Below, piece by piece: positions 49,528 through 63,297 of a stretch of 64,000 nucleotides of DNA (positions within the stretch are counted from its first letter, which is position 1; each line of letters starts with the position of its first letter). Both the position numbers and the translations under genes were made by a program. The notes under the pieces were generated by a model. That model ran no database searches. It was not told the DNA's origin and saw only the letters and a list, made by a program, of their open reading frames with translations. The DNA is taken from contig NZ_BIML01000015.1 of the NCBI RefSeq assembly GCF_004001065.1, forward strand, positions 1 through 64,000, written 5' to 3'. Source of the stretch: Paenibacillus xylaniclasticus. Lineage in GTDB: Bacteria; Bacillota; Bacilli; Paenibacillales; Paenibacillaceae.

Positions 49528-50160
49528 TCACTCGCCTTCGATCCGATACACCGCTTCACCTATCACGATGACGGCTTGGCCTTGCGTCAAGTCGGTCACC
49601 CATGCGATGAATGCGTCTGCTTCCTCCTCGATTGGCAAACAGGTGACTGTTACGCGGTCAGTGAATTCGGTGTTCTCTACCCGGTATTCACGCGCATGCA
49701 GCTCATTCTCCAGCTTGCCGTACCACGTATAGTCGACGTCAACGAACACCTCGCGGTGCAATACGTTAACGATAGCATCCGCCGCCTCGATCGCGGCCAC
49801 AGCCCCGTCCGAATAAGCGCGAATGAGTCCGCCAGCGCCGAGCAAAATCCCGCCAAAATAACGAGTGACGACGATGGCAACATTTTTTAAGCCTTGATTC
49901 TTAATAACCTCCAGAATCGGCTTGCCGGCTGTACCACTCGGCTCGCCATCATCCGACGCCTTCTGAATCTCGTCGCGCTCCCCGACTACATAGGCAGAGC
50001 AGTTGTGCGTCGCCTGCTTGTGAAGCTTCTTAATCTTATCGACGAAAGCGATCGCTTCCTCCTCGGAAGCGACCGGTGTTCCATATCCAATAAACCGCGA
50101 TTTGCGAATGACGATCTCTTTCTCGCCTTCGCCTCGCAGCGTTTTATATCTTGGCAGCAT
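49528..50160 (-). CDS. yigZ: YigZ/IMPACT-family protein
   Basis: 210 residues. The UPF0029/IMPACT N-terminal domain is clear: IRKSRFIGYGTPVASEEEA, HNCSAYVVGERDEIQKASDDGEPSGTAG (shortened motif ASDDGEPSGTAGKP) and VTRYFGGILLGAGGLIRAYSDG, followed by the small DUF1949 C-terminal domain. Eukaryotic IMPACT binds GCN1 in translation control; the bacterial role is unknown. It starts 3 nt after pgi and shares its transcript. Confidence 0.92.
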   Translation of the reverse strand: MLPRYKTLRGEGEKEIVIRKSRFIGYGTPVASEEEAIAFVDKIKKLHKQATHNCSAYVVGERDEIQKASDDGEPSGTAGKPILEVIKNQGLKNVAIVVTRYFGGILLGAGGLIRAYSDGAVAAIEAADAIVNVLHREVFVDVDYTWYGKLENELHAREYRVENTEFTDRVTVTCLPIEEEADAFIAWVTDLTQGQAVIVIGEAVYRIEGE

Positions 50161-50163
50161 GAC

Positions 50164-51513
50164 CTACAGACGAGCTTCGAGCTCGGCCTTTTCTTTCTCA
50201 TAGCCTGGCTTGCCGAGCAGCGCGAACATATTCTTCTTGTAAGCTTCAACGCCTGGCTGATCGAACGGATTCACGCCCATCAGATAGCCGCTGATGCCGC
50301 AAGCTTTCTCGAAGAAGTAGACGAGGTAGCCGAACGTGTACGGCGTCATGTCGGCGATGTTCACGATCAGGTTCGGCACTTGACCGTCCGTATGCGCAAG
50401 CAGTGTGCCTTCGAACGCTTTCTTGTTCACGAAATCAAGCGTTTTGCCAGCGAGGAAGTTCAATCCGTCGAGATCCTCTGGGTCCTTCTCGATCGTAATG
50501 TGCTCTGCCACTTCTTTCACTTGGATAACCGTCTCGAAAATGTTACGGTTACCCTCTTGGATGAATTGGCCCATCGAGTGAAGGTCCGTTGAGAAGTCTA
50601 CGGATGCCGGATAGATGCCTTTGTAGTCTTTGCCTTCGCTCTCGCCGTACAGCTGCTTCCACCATTCCGATACGAAATGCAGCGACGGCTCATAGTTAAC
50701 GAGAATTTCCGTTACTTTGCCTTTGCGATACAGCGCATTGCGGACAGCCGCATATTGATATGCCTCATTCTCCGCAAGGTTCGGGTTGCTGTATGCCGCT
50801 TGCGCGTCCGCAGCGCCCTTCATCATCGCATCGATATCAATGCCGGCAACAGCGATTGGCAGCAGGCCTACTGCAGTCAGCACGGAATAACGGCCGCCTA
50901 CGTCGTCCGGAATAATGAACGACTCGTAGCCTTCTGCTGTCGCGAGCGTCTTCAGTGCACCCTTCGCTTTGTCCGTCGTCGCGAAGATCCGTTTGCGAGC
51001 TTCTTCTTTGCCGTACTTTTTCTCCAGTGCATCTTTGAAAATACGGAATGCGATAGCCGGCTCCGTCGTCGTGCCGGATTTCGAAATGACGTTGATCGAC
51101 CAGCTGCGGCCTTCGAGCAGCTGCAGCAGATGCGTCACATACGTGGAGCTAATGTTGTTGCCAGCGAAGAAAATTTGCGGCGTCTTACGGGCTGCATCCG
51201 TCTGAACGTTATAGAACGAGTTAGACAGCATTTCGATCGCTGCGCGAGCGCCGAGATACGAGCCGCCGATGCCGATTACGACCAGCACCTCGGAGTCGGA
51301 TTGAATTTTGGCTGCCGCTTGCTTAATGCGTGCGAACTCTTCTTTGTCATAGTTCGTCGGAAGATCGATCCAGCCCAAGAAATCAGAGCCTGCGCCCGTA
51401 CCGTTATGCAGCTGCTCATGAGCGAGCTTCACTTGGCTTGCGAAATTGTCAATCTCATGCTGACCGACGAACGACAGCGCTTTGCTGTAATCAAAATGAA
51501 CCGTTTTGCTCAT
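50164..51513 (-). CDS. pgi: Glucose-6-phosphate isomerase
   Basis: 449 residues, the Bacillus-type short PGI. Signatures [56 protein letters not shown] and [10 protein letters not shown](N) are intact, with the catalytic Glu and His of the family. It interconverts glucose-6-phosphate and fructose-6-phosphate, feeding both glycolysis and, with the nearby tkt gene, the pentose phosphate pathway. Upstream GGAGG and a short intergenic region shared with the divergent dehydrogenase gene. Confidence 0.96.
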   Translation of the reverse strand: MSKTVHFDYSKALSFVGQHEIDNFASQVKLAHEQLHNGTGAGSDFLGWIDLPTNYDKEEFARIKQAAAKIQSDSEVLVVIGIGGSYLGARAAIEMLSNSFYNVQTDAARKTPQIFFAGNNISSTYVTHLLQLLEGRSWSINVISKSGTTTEPAIAFRIFKDALEKKYGKEEARKRIFATTDKAKGALKTLATAEGYESFIIPDDVGGRYSVLTAVGLLPIAVAGIDIDAMMKGAADAQAAYSNPNLAENEAYQYAAVRNALYRKGKVTEILVNYEPSLHFVSEWWKQLYGESEGKDYKGIYPASVDFSTDLHSMGQFIQEGNRNIFETVIQVKEVAEHITIEKDPEDLDGLNFLAGKTLDFVNKKAFEGTLLAHTDGQVPNLIVNIADMTPYTFGYLVYFFEKACGISGYLMGVNPFDQPGVEAYKKNMFALLGKPGYEKEKAELEARL

Positions 51514-51620
51514 TGAAATTGCCTCCTTTATAGTAAAAGCCTTGTTCGGCTTATCCGGCTTCGGGTCCGAATATGTTAAACTGAAACAGATAGTAAACGC
51601 TATAGAAAGCAGGGATTGTT

Positions 51621-52526
51621 ATGAAAACAACTGTAGGCTTTATCGGCCTTGGTACAATGGGCTTCGCGATGGCGACGAATTTGCTGCGCAAAGGCTTCGA
51701 CGTTACCGTCTATAACCGCACTGCCTCTAAGGCCGAGGAGCTTCGCACGCTCGGAGCTTCCGTCGCTTCCTCACCGGCTGAGGCCGCTTCCGGGCGCCAT
51801 GTCGTCATTACAATGGTCAGCAACGATGACTCTATCCACGCCGTATATGATGGCGAGCAAGGCATCTTCGCAGGGGTCGATTCGGGAACTGTCATTGTCG
51901 ACAGCAGTACGATTTCGCCGGAGATGGCCCGCCGTCTGGCAGATGATGCCGCCAAGCGTGACGCCGTCTTCCTTGATGCGCCCGTAACAGGCAGCAAGCC
52001 TGCAGCGGAAGCCGGCTTGCTAGTATTCATGGTCGGCGGAAGCGCCGAAGCCGCCTCGTCCATCGAGCACGTGCTGCTTGCGATGGGACGCCGCGTCATT
52101 CCGATGGGGCCAAGCGGCAGCGGTGCCGTTGCCAAGCTGGCACACAACACCATTGTCGGCATCAATACCGCCGCACTTATGGAAGGCTTCGCTATCGCTA
52201 CCGCTGGCGGTATTGACAGCGAATCGTTCCTCGCGCTTGTCCAATCGGGCGGTGCGGCTAGCAAAGCAGCGGAGCTAAAAGGTCCGAAGCTGCTCGAAGA
52301 GGATTACAGCGTACAATTCGCACTCGAGCTAATGCTCAAGGACTTGCGGCTGTCGTCCGTCCTGTCCGATCGGCTCGGTGTTCCGACACCGCTGCTCGAA
52401 GCTTCAAAAAGCTTGTACCAAGCCGGCAATTCAGCCGGACATGGCTCGCTCGATCTGTCCGCCGTAGCCAAAGTGTACGAGCAGTGGATCGGCCGTTCGC
52501 TTGCCTACCGCCGTCAAGACCAATAA
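51621..52526 (+). CDS. Beta-hydroxyacid dehydrogenase (GarR/HIBADH family)
   Basis: 301 residues. Rossmann dinucleotide motif GFIGLGTMGFAMATNLL, substrate loop DAPVTGSKPAAEAG and catalytic Lys region GAVAKLAHNTIVGINTAALME are those of 3-hydroxyisobutyrate/tartronate-semialdehyde reductases. It reduces or oxidises a short beta-hydroxy acid with NAD(P); the exact substrate is unclear. Divergent from pgi, followed by its own terminator. Confidence 0.92.
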   Translation: MKTTVGFIGLGTMGFAMATNLLRKGFDVTVYNRTASKAEELRTLGASVASSPAEAASGRHVVITMVSNDDSIHAVYDGEQGIFAGVDSGTVIVDSSTISPEMARRLADDAAKRDAVFLDAPVTGSKPAAEAGLLVFMVGGSAEAASSIEHVLLAMGRRVIPMGPSGSGAVAKLAHNTIVGINTAALMEGFAIATAGGIDSESFLALVQSGGAASKAAELKGPKLLEEDYSVQFALELMLKDLRLSSVLSDRLGVPTPLLEASKSLYQAGNSAGHGSLDLSAVAKVYEQWIGRSLAYRRQDQ

Positions 52527-52542
52527 CAGCTCACCGCTATAC

Positions 52543-52575
52543 AGAAGGCCGCATGCGACAAGCATGCGGCCTTCT
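52543..52575 (+). terminator. Terminator after the dehydrogenase gene
   Basis: Perfect 14-bp stem AGAAGGCCGCATGC / GCATGCGGCCTTCT with a 5-nt loop, 16 nt after the stop; short T run (TTCTTG). Confidence 0.85.
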
Positions 52576-52647
52576 TGCCGCCGCATGTACCGCACGAAGC
52601 GTACAGCAGCGTGCGTACAGCTTGTCTAACAACCGTTCGGCTTTCTC

Positions 52648-52965
52648 TTACTCGTTAATGTACGAGCAGATGTAGTCGGTCACGGAAGCGACTTGTAGCT
52701 TGAACTTCGAGTTCGCTGGAACGACGAATTCTCCCTCGCCTTGAATATGAAGCCATTCGGATTCGCCTGGAAGCAACACCTTCAGGTCGCCCGCTTGAAT
52801 CTCCATAATTTCTTTCGCATCCGTTCCGAACTCATATTCTCCAGGCATCATAATGCCGAGCGTTTTCTTCGTGCCATCTGCGAAAATAACAGCGCGGCTC
52901 GTTACCTTGCCGTCGAAATATACATTAGCTTTCTTAACAACCGATACGCCTTCGAATTGAGACAT
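52648..52965 (-). CDS. ppnP: Pyrimidine/purine nucleoside phosphorylase (DUF1255)
   Basis: 105 residues from the ATG at 52965 (GGGAG 11 nt upstream); a TTG at 52974 would add three residues. Cupin-like family: [36 protein letters not shown] and [15 protein letters not shown] are diagnostic of PpnP/YaiE. It cleaves nucleosides with phosphate to base and ribose-1-phosphate. Single gene. Confidence 0.92.
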   Translation of the reverse strand: MSQFEGVSVVKKANVYFDGKVTSRAVIFADGTKKTLGIMMPGEYEFGTDAKEIMEIQAGDLKVLLPGESEWLHIQGEGEFVVPANSKFKLQVASVTDYICSYINE

Positions 52966-53058
52966 AGTGAACAACTCTCCCTTGTAGTATCAAATTCCGG
53001 CATGGACGCTCTCAATGCCTCATTCCATTATGCAATACGTCAAAATTTTCTACAATGA

Positions 53059-53095
53059 GCAAAAGGCGCGGCGCGAGAAGCGCAGCGCCTTTTGC
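53059..53095 (-). terminator. Terminator of tkt
   Basis: Stem GCAAAAGGCGC / GCGCCTTTTGC, with an inner GCGC pairing; lies 22 nt after the tkt stop codon on the minus strand. Confidence 0.8.
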
Positions 53096-53116
53096 CTATA
53101 TTAACGAGGATATGGT

Positions 53117-55135
53117 CTATTTCAACAGACCTTTAACTTTGCTAACGACGTTCTCAACCGTGAAGCCGTACTCTTTGATCACACGGTCGCCAGGAGCAGA
53201 TGCGCCGAACGTGTTGATGCCAAGCACTGCGCCTTGGTCGCCAACGAAGCGTTCCCAACCGAACGGATGAGCCATCTCAACAGCGAGACGAGCTTTAACG
53301 TTAGGGAGCAATACGGAATCTTTGTACTCTTGCGATTGCTTATCGAACAGATCCCAGCTTGGCATGCTGATTACGCGAACGTGGATACCTTCTGCAGCCA
53401 ATGCTTGTTGAGCTGCTACAGCCAGTTGAACCTCGGAGCCCGTTGCGATAATTTGTGCGACTGGTTGACCGTTCGCTGCATCGGAGATTACATAAGCACC
53501 CTTCTTAACGCCTTCGCGCGCTTTGTCAGCCGTACCTTCGAGAATCGGCAGGTTTTGGCGCGACAGAACGAGCGCAACCGGGTTCGATTTGTTCTCAACG
53601 GAATAAGCCCATGCAGCGGACGTCTCGTTCGCATCAGCTGGACGAATAACCGTCAGGTCAGGAATGATGCGCAGCGATGCAAGCTGTTCGATCGGCTCGT
53701 GCGTTGGACCGTCTTCGCCGACTGCGATCGAGTCATGCGTAAGCACATACGTTACCGGCAGCTTCATCAGTGCGGACAAACGAACTGCTGGACGCAGGTA
53801 GTCCGTGAATACGAAGAACGTACCGCCGTATACTTTGAGACCGCCATGCAGCGTGATACCGTTCATTGCAGCAGCCATACCGAACTCGCGAATACCGAAG
53901 TAAATATTGCGGCCGTCGTATGAACCCGCTTTGTATACTGGCAATCCTTTGAGATGCGTCATCGTCGAGCTTTCGAGGTCAGCGGAGCCGCCTACGAAGT
54001 TCGGGATGTTTTTCGCGAGGCCGTTCAGAGCGTTACCGGAAGCAACGCGCGTCGACAGCGGCTTATCTTCCGTCGTATATTTCGGAAGGTCTGCGTCCCA
54101 GCCAGCAGGCAGGTCGCCAGCAACAGCCGTCTCGAATTGAGCAGCCAGCTCTGGGAATGCTTTCTTATATTCAGCAAACTTCGCGTCCCAAGCAGCGTTA
54201 GCTTTCTCACCAGCTTGTTTCACTTCGCCAAAATGTGCTGCTACTTCAGCAGGAACCGTGAAAGGCTCATGCTCCCAGTTATAGAACTGCTTCGTCAGAA
54301 TCGTCTCTTCAGGACCGAGCGGAGAACCGTGAGGACCTGCATGGCCGCCTTTGCCGCCTTTGTTCGGGCTGCCGTAGCCAATAATCGTCTTCACTTCGAT
54401 CAGCGTCGGCTTGGATGCTTCAGCTTGCGCTGCTTCGATCGCTTTGGAGATTGCCTCCAGATCGTTGCCGTCTTCTACGCGCAGCACTTGCCAGCCGTAG
54501 CTTTCGAAGCGCTTCTGAACAGACTCCGAGCTAGACAGGCTCAGCTCGCCGTCAAGCGTGATGTCGTTGGAGTCAAACAGCACGATGAGCTTGCCAAGCT
54601 TCAAGTGACCCGCAAGGGAAGCCGCTTCATGGGAGATACCTTCCATCAGGTCGCCGTCGCCGCAGATCGAATACGTGTAGTGGTCGATAATTTTGAAGCC
54701 TTCTTTGTTGTACGTTGCGCTCAATTGAGCCTCTGCCATTGCCATACCGACTGCCATAGCGAAGCCTTGGCCGAGAGGACCCGTCGTTGCGTCAACGCCT
54801 GCCGTGTGGCCGAATTCCGGGTGGCCCGGCGTCTTGGAGCCCCATTGACGGAAGCTTTTCAGCTCATCGAGCGACAAGCCGTAGCCAGACAGGTGAAGAA
54901 GGCTGTATAGCAGCATGGAGCCGTGGCCTGCGGACAGGACAAAACGGTCCCGGTTGATCCAAGCGGGATTCGAAGGATTGTGAACCATCGTTTTGGCGAA
55001 CAATTGATAGCCCATTGGAGCTGCACCCATCGGCATGCCTGGGTGGCCCGATTTTGCTTTCTCAATTGCGTCGATTGCAAGTGTACGAATCGTGTCGATC
55101 GAAAGCTGATCGATGGACTTCTGCGTAACTGTCAT
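53117..55135 (-). CDS. tkt: Transketolase
   Basis: 672 residues, standard length. Thiamine diphosphate motif [21 protein letters not shown], the N-terminal [33 protein letters not shown] and DFLRPA-type ([13 protein letters not shown]) segments are all present. It moves two-carbon units between sugar phosphates in the non-oxidative pentose phosphate pathway. AGGAGGAA precedes the ATG. Monocistronic with its own promoter and terminator. Confidence 0.97.
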   Translation of the reverse strand: MTVTQKSIDQLSIDTIRTLAIDAIEKAKSGHPGMPMGAAPMGYQLFAKTMVHNPSNPAWINRDRFVLSAGHGSMLLYSLLHLSGYGLSLDELKSFRQWGSKTPGHPEFGHTAGVDATTGPLGQGFAMAVGMAMAEAQLSATYNKEGFKIIDHYTYSICGDGDLMEGISHEAASLAGHLKLGKLIVLFDSNDITLDGELSLSSSESVQKRFESYGWQVLRVEDGNDLEAISKAIEAAQAEASKPTLIEVKTIIGYGSPNKGGKGGHAGPHGSPLGPEETILTKQFYNWEHEPFTVPAEVAAHFGEVKQAGEKANAAWDAKFAEYKKAFPELAAQFETAVAGDLPAGWDADLPKYTTEDKPLSTRVASGNALNGLAKNIPNFVGGSADLESSTMTHLKGLPVYKAGSYDGRNIYFGIREFGMAAAMNGITLHGGLKVYGGTFFVFTDYLRPAVRLSALMKLPVTYVLTHDSIAVGEDGPTHEPIEQLASLRIIPDLTVIRPADANETSAAWAYSVENKSNPVALVLSRQNLPILEGTADKAREGVKKGAYVISDAANGQPVAQIIATGSEVQLAVAAQQALAAEGIHVRVISMPSWDLFDKQSQEYKDSVLLPNVKARLAVEMAHPFGWERFVGDQGAVLGINTFGASAPGDRVIKEYGFTVENVVSKVKGLLK

Positions 55136-55228
55136 TCCGTAATTCCTCCTAATTGCAATGAAATTGCCTAATTATCTCTGCTTAATGGGATAATGCGCCT
55201 CAATTAACATGCGCACTGGCTTTGAAAC

Positions 55229-55257
55229 ATTGTACCACTCCCGAGGGTGCTTTTCCA
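55229..55257 (-). promoter_or_regulatory. Possible tkt promoter
   Basis: On the minus strand TGGAAA (55252-55257), 17-nt spacer, TACAAT (55229-55234), about 95 nt before the tkt start. The -35 matches consensus at four of six positions. Confidence 0.45.
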
Positions 55258-55371
55258 TATGTATTCTTATTACGAAAACTGATACGAACTATAAATAACA
55301 TCTTGAACTAACATGAAAGCTCCTGTAATTATTATGAGCTGCCCATCGCGACAAGGCTCCAGCCTCAGCTC

Positions 55372-55400
55372 TTTACACATCCTGTGTCATTTGCTACAAT
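55372..55400 (+). promoter_or_regulatory. bio operon promoter
   Basis: TTTACA (55372-55377), 17-nt spacer, TACAAT (55395-55400). The predicted start site lies just before the BirA box, in line with repression by biotin-bound BirA. Confidence 0.65.
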
Positions 55401-55414
55401 AGCAAAAATTTTAT

Positions 55415-55448
55415 TTGTTAACCAATGTGTTTATTTTATGGTTAACAA
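55415..55448 (+). promoter_or_regulatory. BirA (biotin repressor) operator
   Basis: TTGTTAACC (55415-55423), 16 nt, GGTTAACAA (55440-55448): perfect inverted arms of the well-known BirA box of Gram-positive bacteria, placed directly between the promoter and the first bio gene. Confidence 0.93.
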
Positions 55449-55459
55449 TAGAGAGGAGC

Positions 55460-58837
<3,378 letters not shown>

Positions 58838-58841
58838 CCTC

Positions 58842-59624
58842 ATGGGCATAGGCTTACTATGGCTGCCAGGCTGGTCATTCGGAGGCGAAGTGTTTCAACC
58901 TCTGCGTACGCATATACCTGAGTCGACTGCTAATCATATCGTTAATTATTCCGCTGTAGCAAATACCGAACAATTTTATCGTTCAACCATCGCTGGCGCT
59001 AAGAAGCTTCGATCGATACTTGATTCTTATGAGGCACCTGCGCTAATTACAATTGGTTGGTCGCTTGGCGGTATGCTGGCGCTTCGGCTCGCAGCAGATG
59101 GGCTTGTCGACGGCGCTGTCATCATATCAGCCGGGGCGAGATTCGTCCGTCCCGAGCAACGCGGCGCAGCTTCGATGAGCGGCTGGGATATACGCCAACT
59201 GCAAAGAATGCGAACCGCACTGGCATCGAACCGCGATAGTGTCGAAGCCCGTTTCCGCTCAATCGCACTCGATGCTGTTCATGCAGTCGATGCCGCTCCC
59301 CGAGGCGGCATCGACAAGACGATTCAAGCTGTGCCTGACGTTTCTTTAACGACAAGGTGGACCGATACGGCGCTGGACGCTGGTCTGCAATTGTTGATGA
59401 AGAAAGATTTGAATTCACTGCTTCCGAGCATCCAATGTCCAATTCTTATTATTCATGGTGCAGATGACATCATCTGTCCCGCCGACCATTCTGCACGCTT
59501 ACTGACGAGTATTCCACATGCCGAGAGGTTGCTGCTTGAAGAGGCAGGTCATGCACCATTTCGATCTCAGCCGGCGGTCGTTTCATCAGCTATTCGGAGG
59601 TGGCTTCATGCCCAGCTATCATGA
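58842..59624 (+). CDS. Alpha/beta hydrolase, probable pimeloyl-ACP methyl ester esterase (BioH/BioG-like)
   Basis: 260 residues from the ATG 4 nt after the bioF stop. Alpha/beta hydrolase features: GIGLLWLPGWSFGGEVF near the start (oxyanion region), nucleophile elbow TIGWSLGGMLAL, Asp in ILIIHGADDIICP and His in EEAGHAPFRSQPAV. The W-S-LGG elbow and operon position beside bioC support the BioH role of releasing pimeloyl-ACP from its methyl ester. The exact subfamily (BioH, BioG or other) cannot be fixed by eye. Confidence 0.85.
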   Translation: MGIGLLWLPGWSFGGEVFQPLRTHIPESTANHIVNYSAVANTEQFYRSTIAGAKKLRSILDSYEAPALITIGWSLGGMLALRLAADGLVDGAVIISAGARFVRPEQRGAASMSGWDIRQLQRMRTALASNRDSVEARFRSIALDAVHAVDAAPRGGIDKTIQAVPDVSLTTRWTDTALDAGLQLLMKKDLNSLLPSIQCPILIIHGADDIICPADHSARLLTSIPHAERLLLEEAGHAPFRSQPAVVSSAIRRWLHAQLS

Positions 59625-60546
59625 CCGGATCAAGCGGCAGTTCGGACGAAGTGCGCAAGAACGATACGATCGCAACGCTCGTATTCAACTGAGTATGGCG
59701 GCGATGCTCTCGGAACGTACTTACGAGCAATACTTTCGCTGCAATCATCCTGCTCCTCACCGAGTTTTAGAAATTGGGTGCGGCACGGGCACGCTGACCG
59801 CCTTGCTCGCCCGGATGCCAATCCTGCAGAACAGCTGCATAACTGCCATCGACATCAGTGCCTCAATGCTGGCTGAAGCCAGCCGCAAGCTAAGTACAGC
59901 ATGCCCGGATGCGATCAGCCGAATCCATTGGATCGAAGGAGATGCCGAACAATGGGCAGCCGATCAAGTGTGCAACGTCCATCTTGATAATCGACAGACA
60001 AGATATGCGCCCTACGATCTTGTTCTATCGAACGCTTGCTTTCAATGGTTCGTTCAGCCTGCGCGTACGCTCGCTGCCTTGCATGAAACGATAAGCCAAG
60101 GCGGTTTGCTTGCTTTTACAACCTTCGGCCCGCGCACCATGCACGAGCTGCATACTTCATTCCGGCACGCTTATGAGCGACTTCATTTGTCTTATCGCCA
60201 TCACGGCTTAACCTTTCTCCCGCTGTCGTCGTGGCAGAATATGCTCCAAGAAGCAGGCTTTCGTCTAGTTGATGCCGTCTCACTGGAGCAGGTCGAGAGG
60301 CATCGCTCCGTACCTGCTTTTCTGCACACAGTCAAAGCAATCGGAGCGAGTGTATCGTCCGCAGAAGTCAACAGCTTCACTTCAAAGGTCAGCACCATGC
60401 GCAAACTGTTTCACGAGATGTACCGAGTCTACGAGTCTCTATTCCCTGCTTCATGCGGAACAGGCATTACCGCAACCTACGAAACCCTAATGCTTGTAGC
60501 AGTAAAAGACGGCGGCGTGCAGCAAGCAGTATCGACCATAAATTAA
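59608..60546 (+). CDS. bioC: Malonyl-ACP O-methyltransferase
   Basis: 312 residues from the ATG at 59608 (GGAGG 7 nt upstream, overlapping the hydrolase end by 17 nt). BioC signatures: IKRQFGRSAQERYDRNARIQ, SAM motif I VLEIGCGTGTLTALLA, DLVLSNACFQWFVQPARTLA and LAFTTFGPRTMHEL(HTSF). It methylates malonyl-ACP to disguise it for fatty-acid-type elongation to pimeloyl-ACP. Last gene of the operon; a terminator follows at once. Confidence 0.93.
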   Translation: MPSYHDRIKRQFGRSAQERYDRNARIQLSMAAMLSERTYEQYFRCNHPAPHRVLEIGCGTGTLTALLARMPILQNSCITAIDISASMLAEASRKLSTACPDAISRIHWIEGDAEQWAADQVCNVHLDNRQTRYAPYDLVLSNACFQWFVQPARTLAALHETISQGGLLAFTTFGPRTMHELHTSFRHAYERLHLSYRHHGLTFLPLSSWQNMLQEAGFRLVDAVSLEQVERHRSVPAFLHTVKAIGASVSSAEVNSFTSKVSTMRKLFHEMYRVYESLFPASCGTGITATYETLMLVAVKDGGVQQAVSTIN

Positions 60547-60583
60547 AACTGCCCTTCAAGCCAATTCAGCTTAAAGGGCAGTT
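60547..60583. terminator. Bidirectional terminator between bioC and purU
   Basis: Stem AACTGCCCTTCAAGC / GCTTAAAGGGCAGTT (one mismatch), 7-nt loop, between convergent genes. Confidence 0.85.
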
Positions 60584-60600
60584 CTCATTCAAAACGCTTT

Positions 60601-61500
60601 CTAATTAAACACGACCGTCTTGTTCTGATGGACAAGAATCCGGTCCTCCGTATGCCACTTCACTGCGCGCGCCAATACGACACGCTCAATCGTCCGGCCG
60701 ATCCGTTTCAGATCGTCAACATTGTCACGATGACTGACACGCTGAACGTCCTGATCAATAATCGGACCGCCATCCAGCTCTTCCGTAACATAGTGAGCCG
60801 TTGCACCAATAATTTTGACGCCGCGTTGGTAAGCCTGATGATACGGCTTGCCGCCAACGAAGGCAGGCAGGAATGAGTGGTGAATATTAATAATACGGTT
60901 CGGAAATTGATCAATGAACTTCGGCGGAATAATTTGCATATAGCGGGCAAGTACGATCAAATCGACCTTATCCGCCACCAGCTCCATCTGTTTCTTCTCC
61001 GCTTCCGGCTTCGTATCCGGTGTAACCGGGATATGGTGATACGGTATGCCGAAGCTCTCTACGAGTCCGCGCATATCGTCATGGTTACTAACAACCATCG
61101 CAATCTCCGCATCCAGATCACCTGCCTGCCACTGCCAGAGCAGCTCCAGCAGACAGTGATCCTCCTTCGATACGAAGATCGCAATCCGCTTCTTGCGGCT
61201 CGCTCGGAACGTATGCCATTTCATCTCGAAACGGTCTGCGACTCGAACAAAATCCTCCTGCAGTACAGGCAGCTCACGTTCCATGTCGTTCAAATCAAAT
61301 TCAAAACGGATAAAGAACATACCGCCTTCAGGGTCCATCGTATATTGATCGGACTGAACGATATTCGCCCCATGCTCATGTAAAAAATGCGACACGGCAG
61401 CTACGATACCCGGGCGGTCCGGGCAGGAGATCAGCATGCGCGCACGTTTACTCTTGTCGCCGCGCTGCTGTGACTGCTGTGGTTGATACGGTTGCTGCAT
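60601..61500 (-). CDS. purU: Formyltetrahydrofolate deformylase
   Basis: 299 residues from the ATG at 61500. N-terminal ACT domain (ARMLISCPDRPGIVAAVSHFLHEH, trimmed motif CPDRPGIVAAVSHFL) and a C-terminal formyltransferase-like catalytic domain (IAIFVSKEDHCLLELLWQW, VLARYMQIIPP, NIHHSFLPAFVGGKPYHQA, GATAHYVTEELDGGPIIDQD). It hydrolyses 10-formyl-THF to formate and THF, balancing one-carbon pools and supplying formate. Monocistronic. Confidence 0.95.
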   Translation of the reverse strand: MQQPYQPQQSQQRGDKSKRARMLISCPDRPGIVAAVSHFLHEHGANIVQSDQYTMDPEGGMFFIRFEFDLNDMERELPVLQEDFVRVADRFEMKWHTFRASRKKRIAIFVSKEDHCLLELLWQWQAGDLDAEIAMVVSNHDDMRGLVESFGIPYHHIPVTPDTKPEAEKKQMELVADKVDLIVLARYMQIIPPKFIDQFPNRIINIHHSFLPAFVGGKPYHQAYQRGVKIIGATAHYVTEELDGGPIIDQDVQRVSHRDNVDDLKRIGRTIERVVLARAVKWHTEDRILVHQNKTVVFN

Positions 61501-61558
61501 GACTATCCGACATCCTTCCTCATCACTAATCATCTTTAAAATCTATTATTATCCAGGC

Positions 61559-62686
61559 TTACGCATTAACGAGTGCAGCCTTGCCTGCAAACCAGCCCAT
61601 AAGGCGATGGTTAATTTGCTCCTCGTTCAAGGCAGGGAACAGATTATGCTCCGCAACCAGATCGTACAGACGATCCATCGGTTCCCGCGGATCCGCCTTC
61701 TTCGCCTTCGCATCATTCTTCAGCACGTCCCACACATTCAACACGTATGGACGAGCCTCGATAGATAAATCACCGAAAAACCGATGCAGCTTCTCTACAT
61801 CGTCATAATAGGAGGCTCCGAACCGCTCCAAAGCATCCCCGCGCAGCAGCGCGATTTCCGCTTCGTACATCGGACGTTCCTTCTTATCCTCCTTGCCGAT
61901 CCATGGCGTCTCCAGAATGAACGGACGATCGGCAAGCGCTTCATGCTGTACGACAGAACGAATGCCTTCATAGCCGATCCAGCCCGCTCCAACCGGCGCG
62001 TGGCGGTCTTTACGTGCCCCGCAAGGATTCTTGCTGTCGTTCAAGTGGACGACGGCGATCCGATTCAAGCCTACGATACGGTCGAATTCAGACAGAACGC
62101 CGTCCAAATCGTCTACAATATTATAGCCGGCATCATGAACGTGGCAAGTATCGAAGCATACCGTCAATCGCTCATTATCCCTAACTTTATCCATGATGGA
62201 AGCAATCTCATCGAAGCTGCGGCCAACTTCCGTTCCTTTGCCCGCCATCGTCTCGAGCGCGATGTTGACCTTCGTCTCTTTCGTTCCCTCAAGTACGAGG
62301 TTAAGACCTTCTGCAATACGATTAATGCCGTATTCGGCGTCCTTATCCGTATAAGCTCCCGGATGAAGCACAATATTGCTCACGCCGATATAGTCGGTGC
62401 GACGAATTTCTTCCTGGAGGAACCGTACTGCGAGCTCGAACGTGTCGTCCTTATAGGAGCCGAGGTTCACGATATAAGGTGCGTGCACGACAATCTCACC
62501 AATGTTAGCCTGCCGCATCGCTTCACGGCCTTCTTCAATATATAAAGATTCAATCGGTTTGCGCCGTGTATTCTGCGGAGCACCGGTATATATCATGAAT
62601 GTGCTGGAACCATAAGATACCGCTTCTTCCGTTGCAGTCAGCAATCCTTTATCCGAAAACGACACATGGGAGCCAATTTTCAGCAT
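61559..62686 (-). CDS. nfo: Endonuclease IV with C-terminal extension
   Basis: 375 residues; typical family members have 280-300. The AP-endonuclease TIM barrel with three-zinc ligands is intact: [82 protein letters not shown] and FILETPW. About 85 extra residues follow ([16 protein letters not shown] to [13 protein letters not shown]). It cleaves DNA at abasic sites in base excision repair. AAGGGGCG precedes the ATG. Confidence 0.93.
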   Translation of the reverse strand: MLKIGSHVSFSDKGLLTATEEAVSYGSSTFMIYTGAPQNTRRKPIESLYIEEGREAMRQANIGEIVVHAPYIVNLGSYKDDTFELAVRFLQEEIRRTDYIGVSNIVLHPGAYTDKDAEYGINRIAEGLNLVLEGTKETKVNIALETMAGKGTEVGRSFDEIASIMDKVRDNERLTVCFDTCHVHDAGYNIVDDLDGVLSEFDRIVGLNRIAVVHLNDSKNPCGARKDRHAPVGAGWIGYEGIRSVVQHEALADRPFILETPWIGKEDKKERPMYEAEIALLRGDALERFGASYYDDVEKLHRFFGDLSIEARPYVLNVWDVLKNDAKAKKADPREPMDRLYDLVAEHNLFPALNEEQINHRLMGWFAGKAALVNA

Positions 62687-62785
62687 GAGCGAACGCCCCT
62701 TTCATTTAATCACCCCTTATTGTACAAGCAATATCGAAATAAAGCTAGGAATACGGTATAATTCTACCAGAGGTGAAAACAATCC

Positions 62786-63220
62786 ATGAATGGACATAGT
62801 TGGTTCATGTATTTTATTACGTTCTGGGTCGTCGTCATGGTTGGATTTATGGCGATTGGCGGTTTCTTTATGTTCCGCAAATTCCTGAAAGTGCTGCCTA
62901 AGAAGGACGGCAAATCCAAGCTCGATTGGCAAAATTATTGGGTCGAGCAAAGCCGAGGCATGTGGAGCGACGATTCCAAAGCTTTCCTCGAGGAGCTTGT
63001 ATCACCCGTTCCGGGCGCATTTCGCGATATTGCCAGACACTCGATCGCTGCTCGAATCGCACAGGTCGCTATTGAGAGCGGAGATACTCAGGTTACACGC
63101 GAGCACTGCATTGAGGGCTATATCCGGGCAACGCCTAAGCGTGACTACCGGAACCTCGTCAACTTCTTGAAGAAGAAGGGAATCGACTACTCCGCCTATA
63201 CTCATCTACTGAACAAATAG
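62786..63220 (+). CDS. DUF2621 (YneK-like) membrane protein
   Basis: 144 residues. One N-terminal transmembrane helix (WFMYFITFWVVVMVGFMAIGGFFMF) and a cytosolic domain WQNYWVEQSRGMWSDDSKAFLEELV, ending YRNLVNFLKKKGIDYSAYTH, match DUF2621. A PCP-like helix pattern suggests protein binding, but function is unknown. Ribosome site AGAGGTG lies before the ATG. Divergent from nfo. Confidence 0.88.
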   Translation: MNGHSWFMYFITFWVVVMVGFMAIGGFFMFRKFLKVLPKKDGKSKLDWQNYWVEQSRGMWSDDSKAFLEELVSPVPGAFRDIARHSIAARIAQVAIESGDTQVTREHCIEGYIRATPKRDYRNLVNFLKKKGIDYSAYTHLLNK

Positions 63221-63297
63221 AAGCTAACCAAAAAAATTCCGTTTGATTTACCCCTCAACAGGGTATAGATACGGTAACATAGTCAGGGGGAAATCAT

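Noticed and set aside
53954-54910. 318-codon plus-strand frame opposite transketolase
   Set aside because: Antisense shadow of tkt; the encoded peptide is Arg/Phe/Val-rich with no domain.
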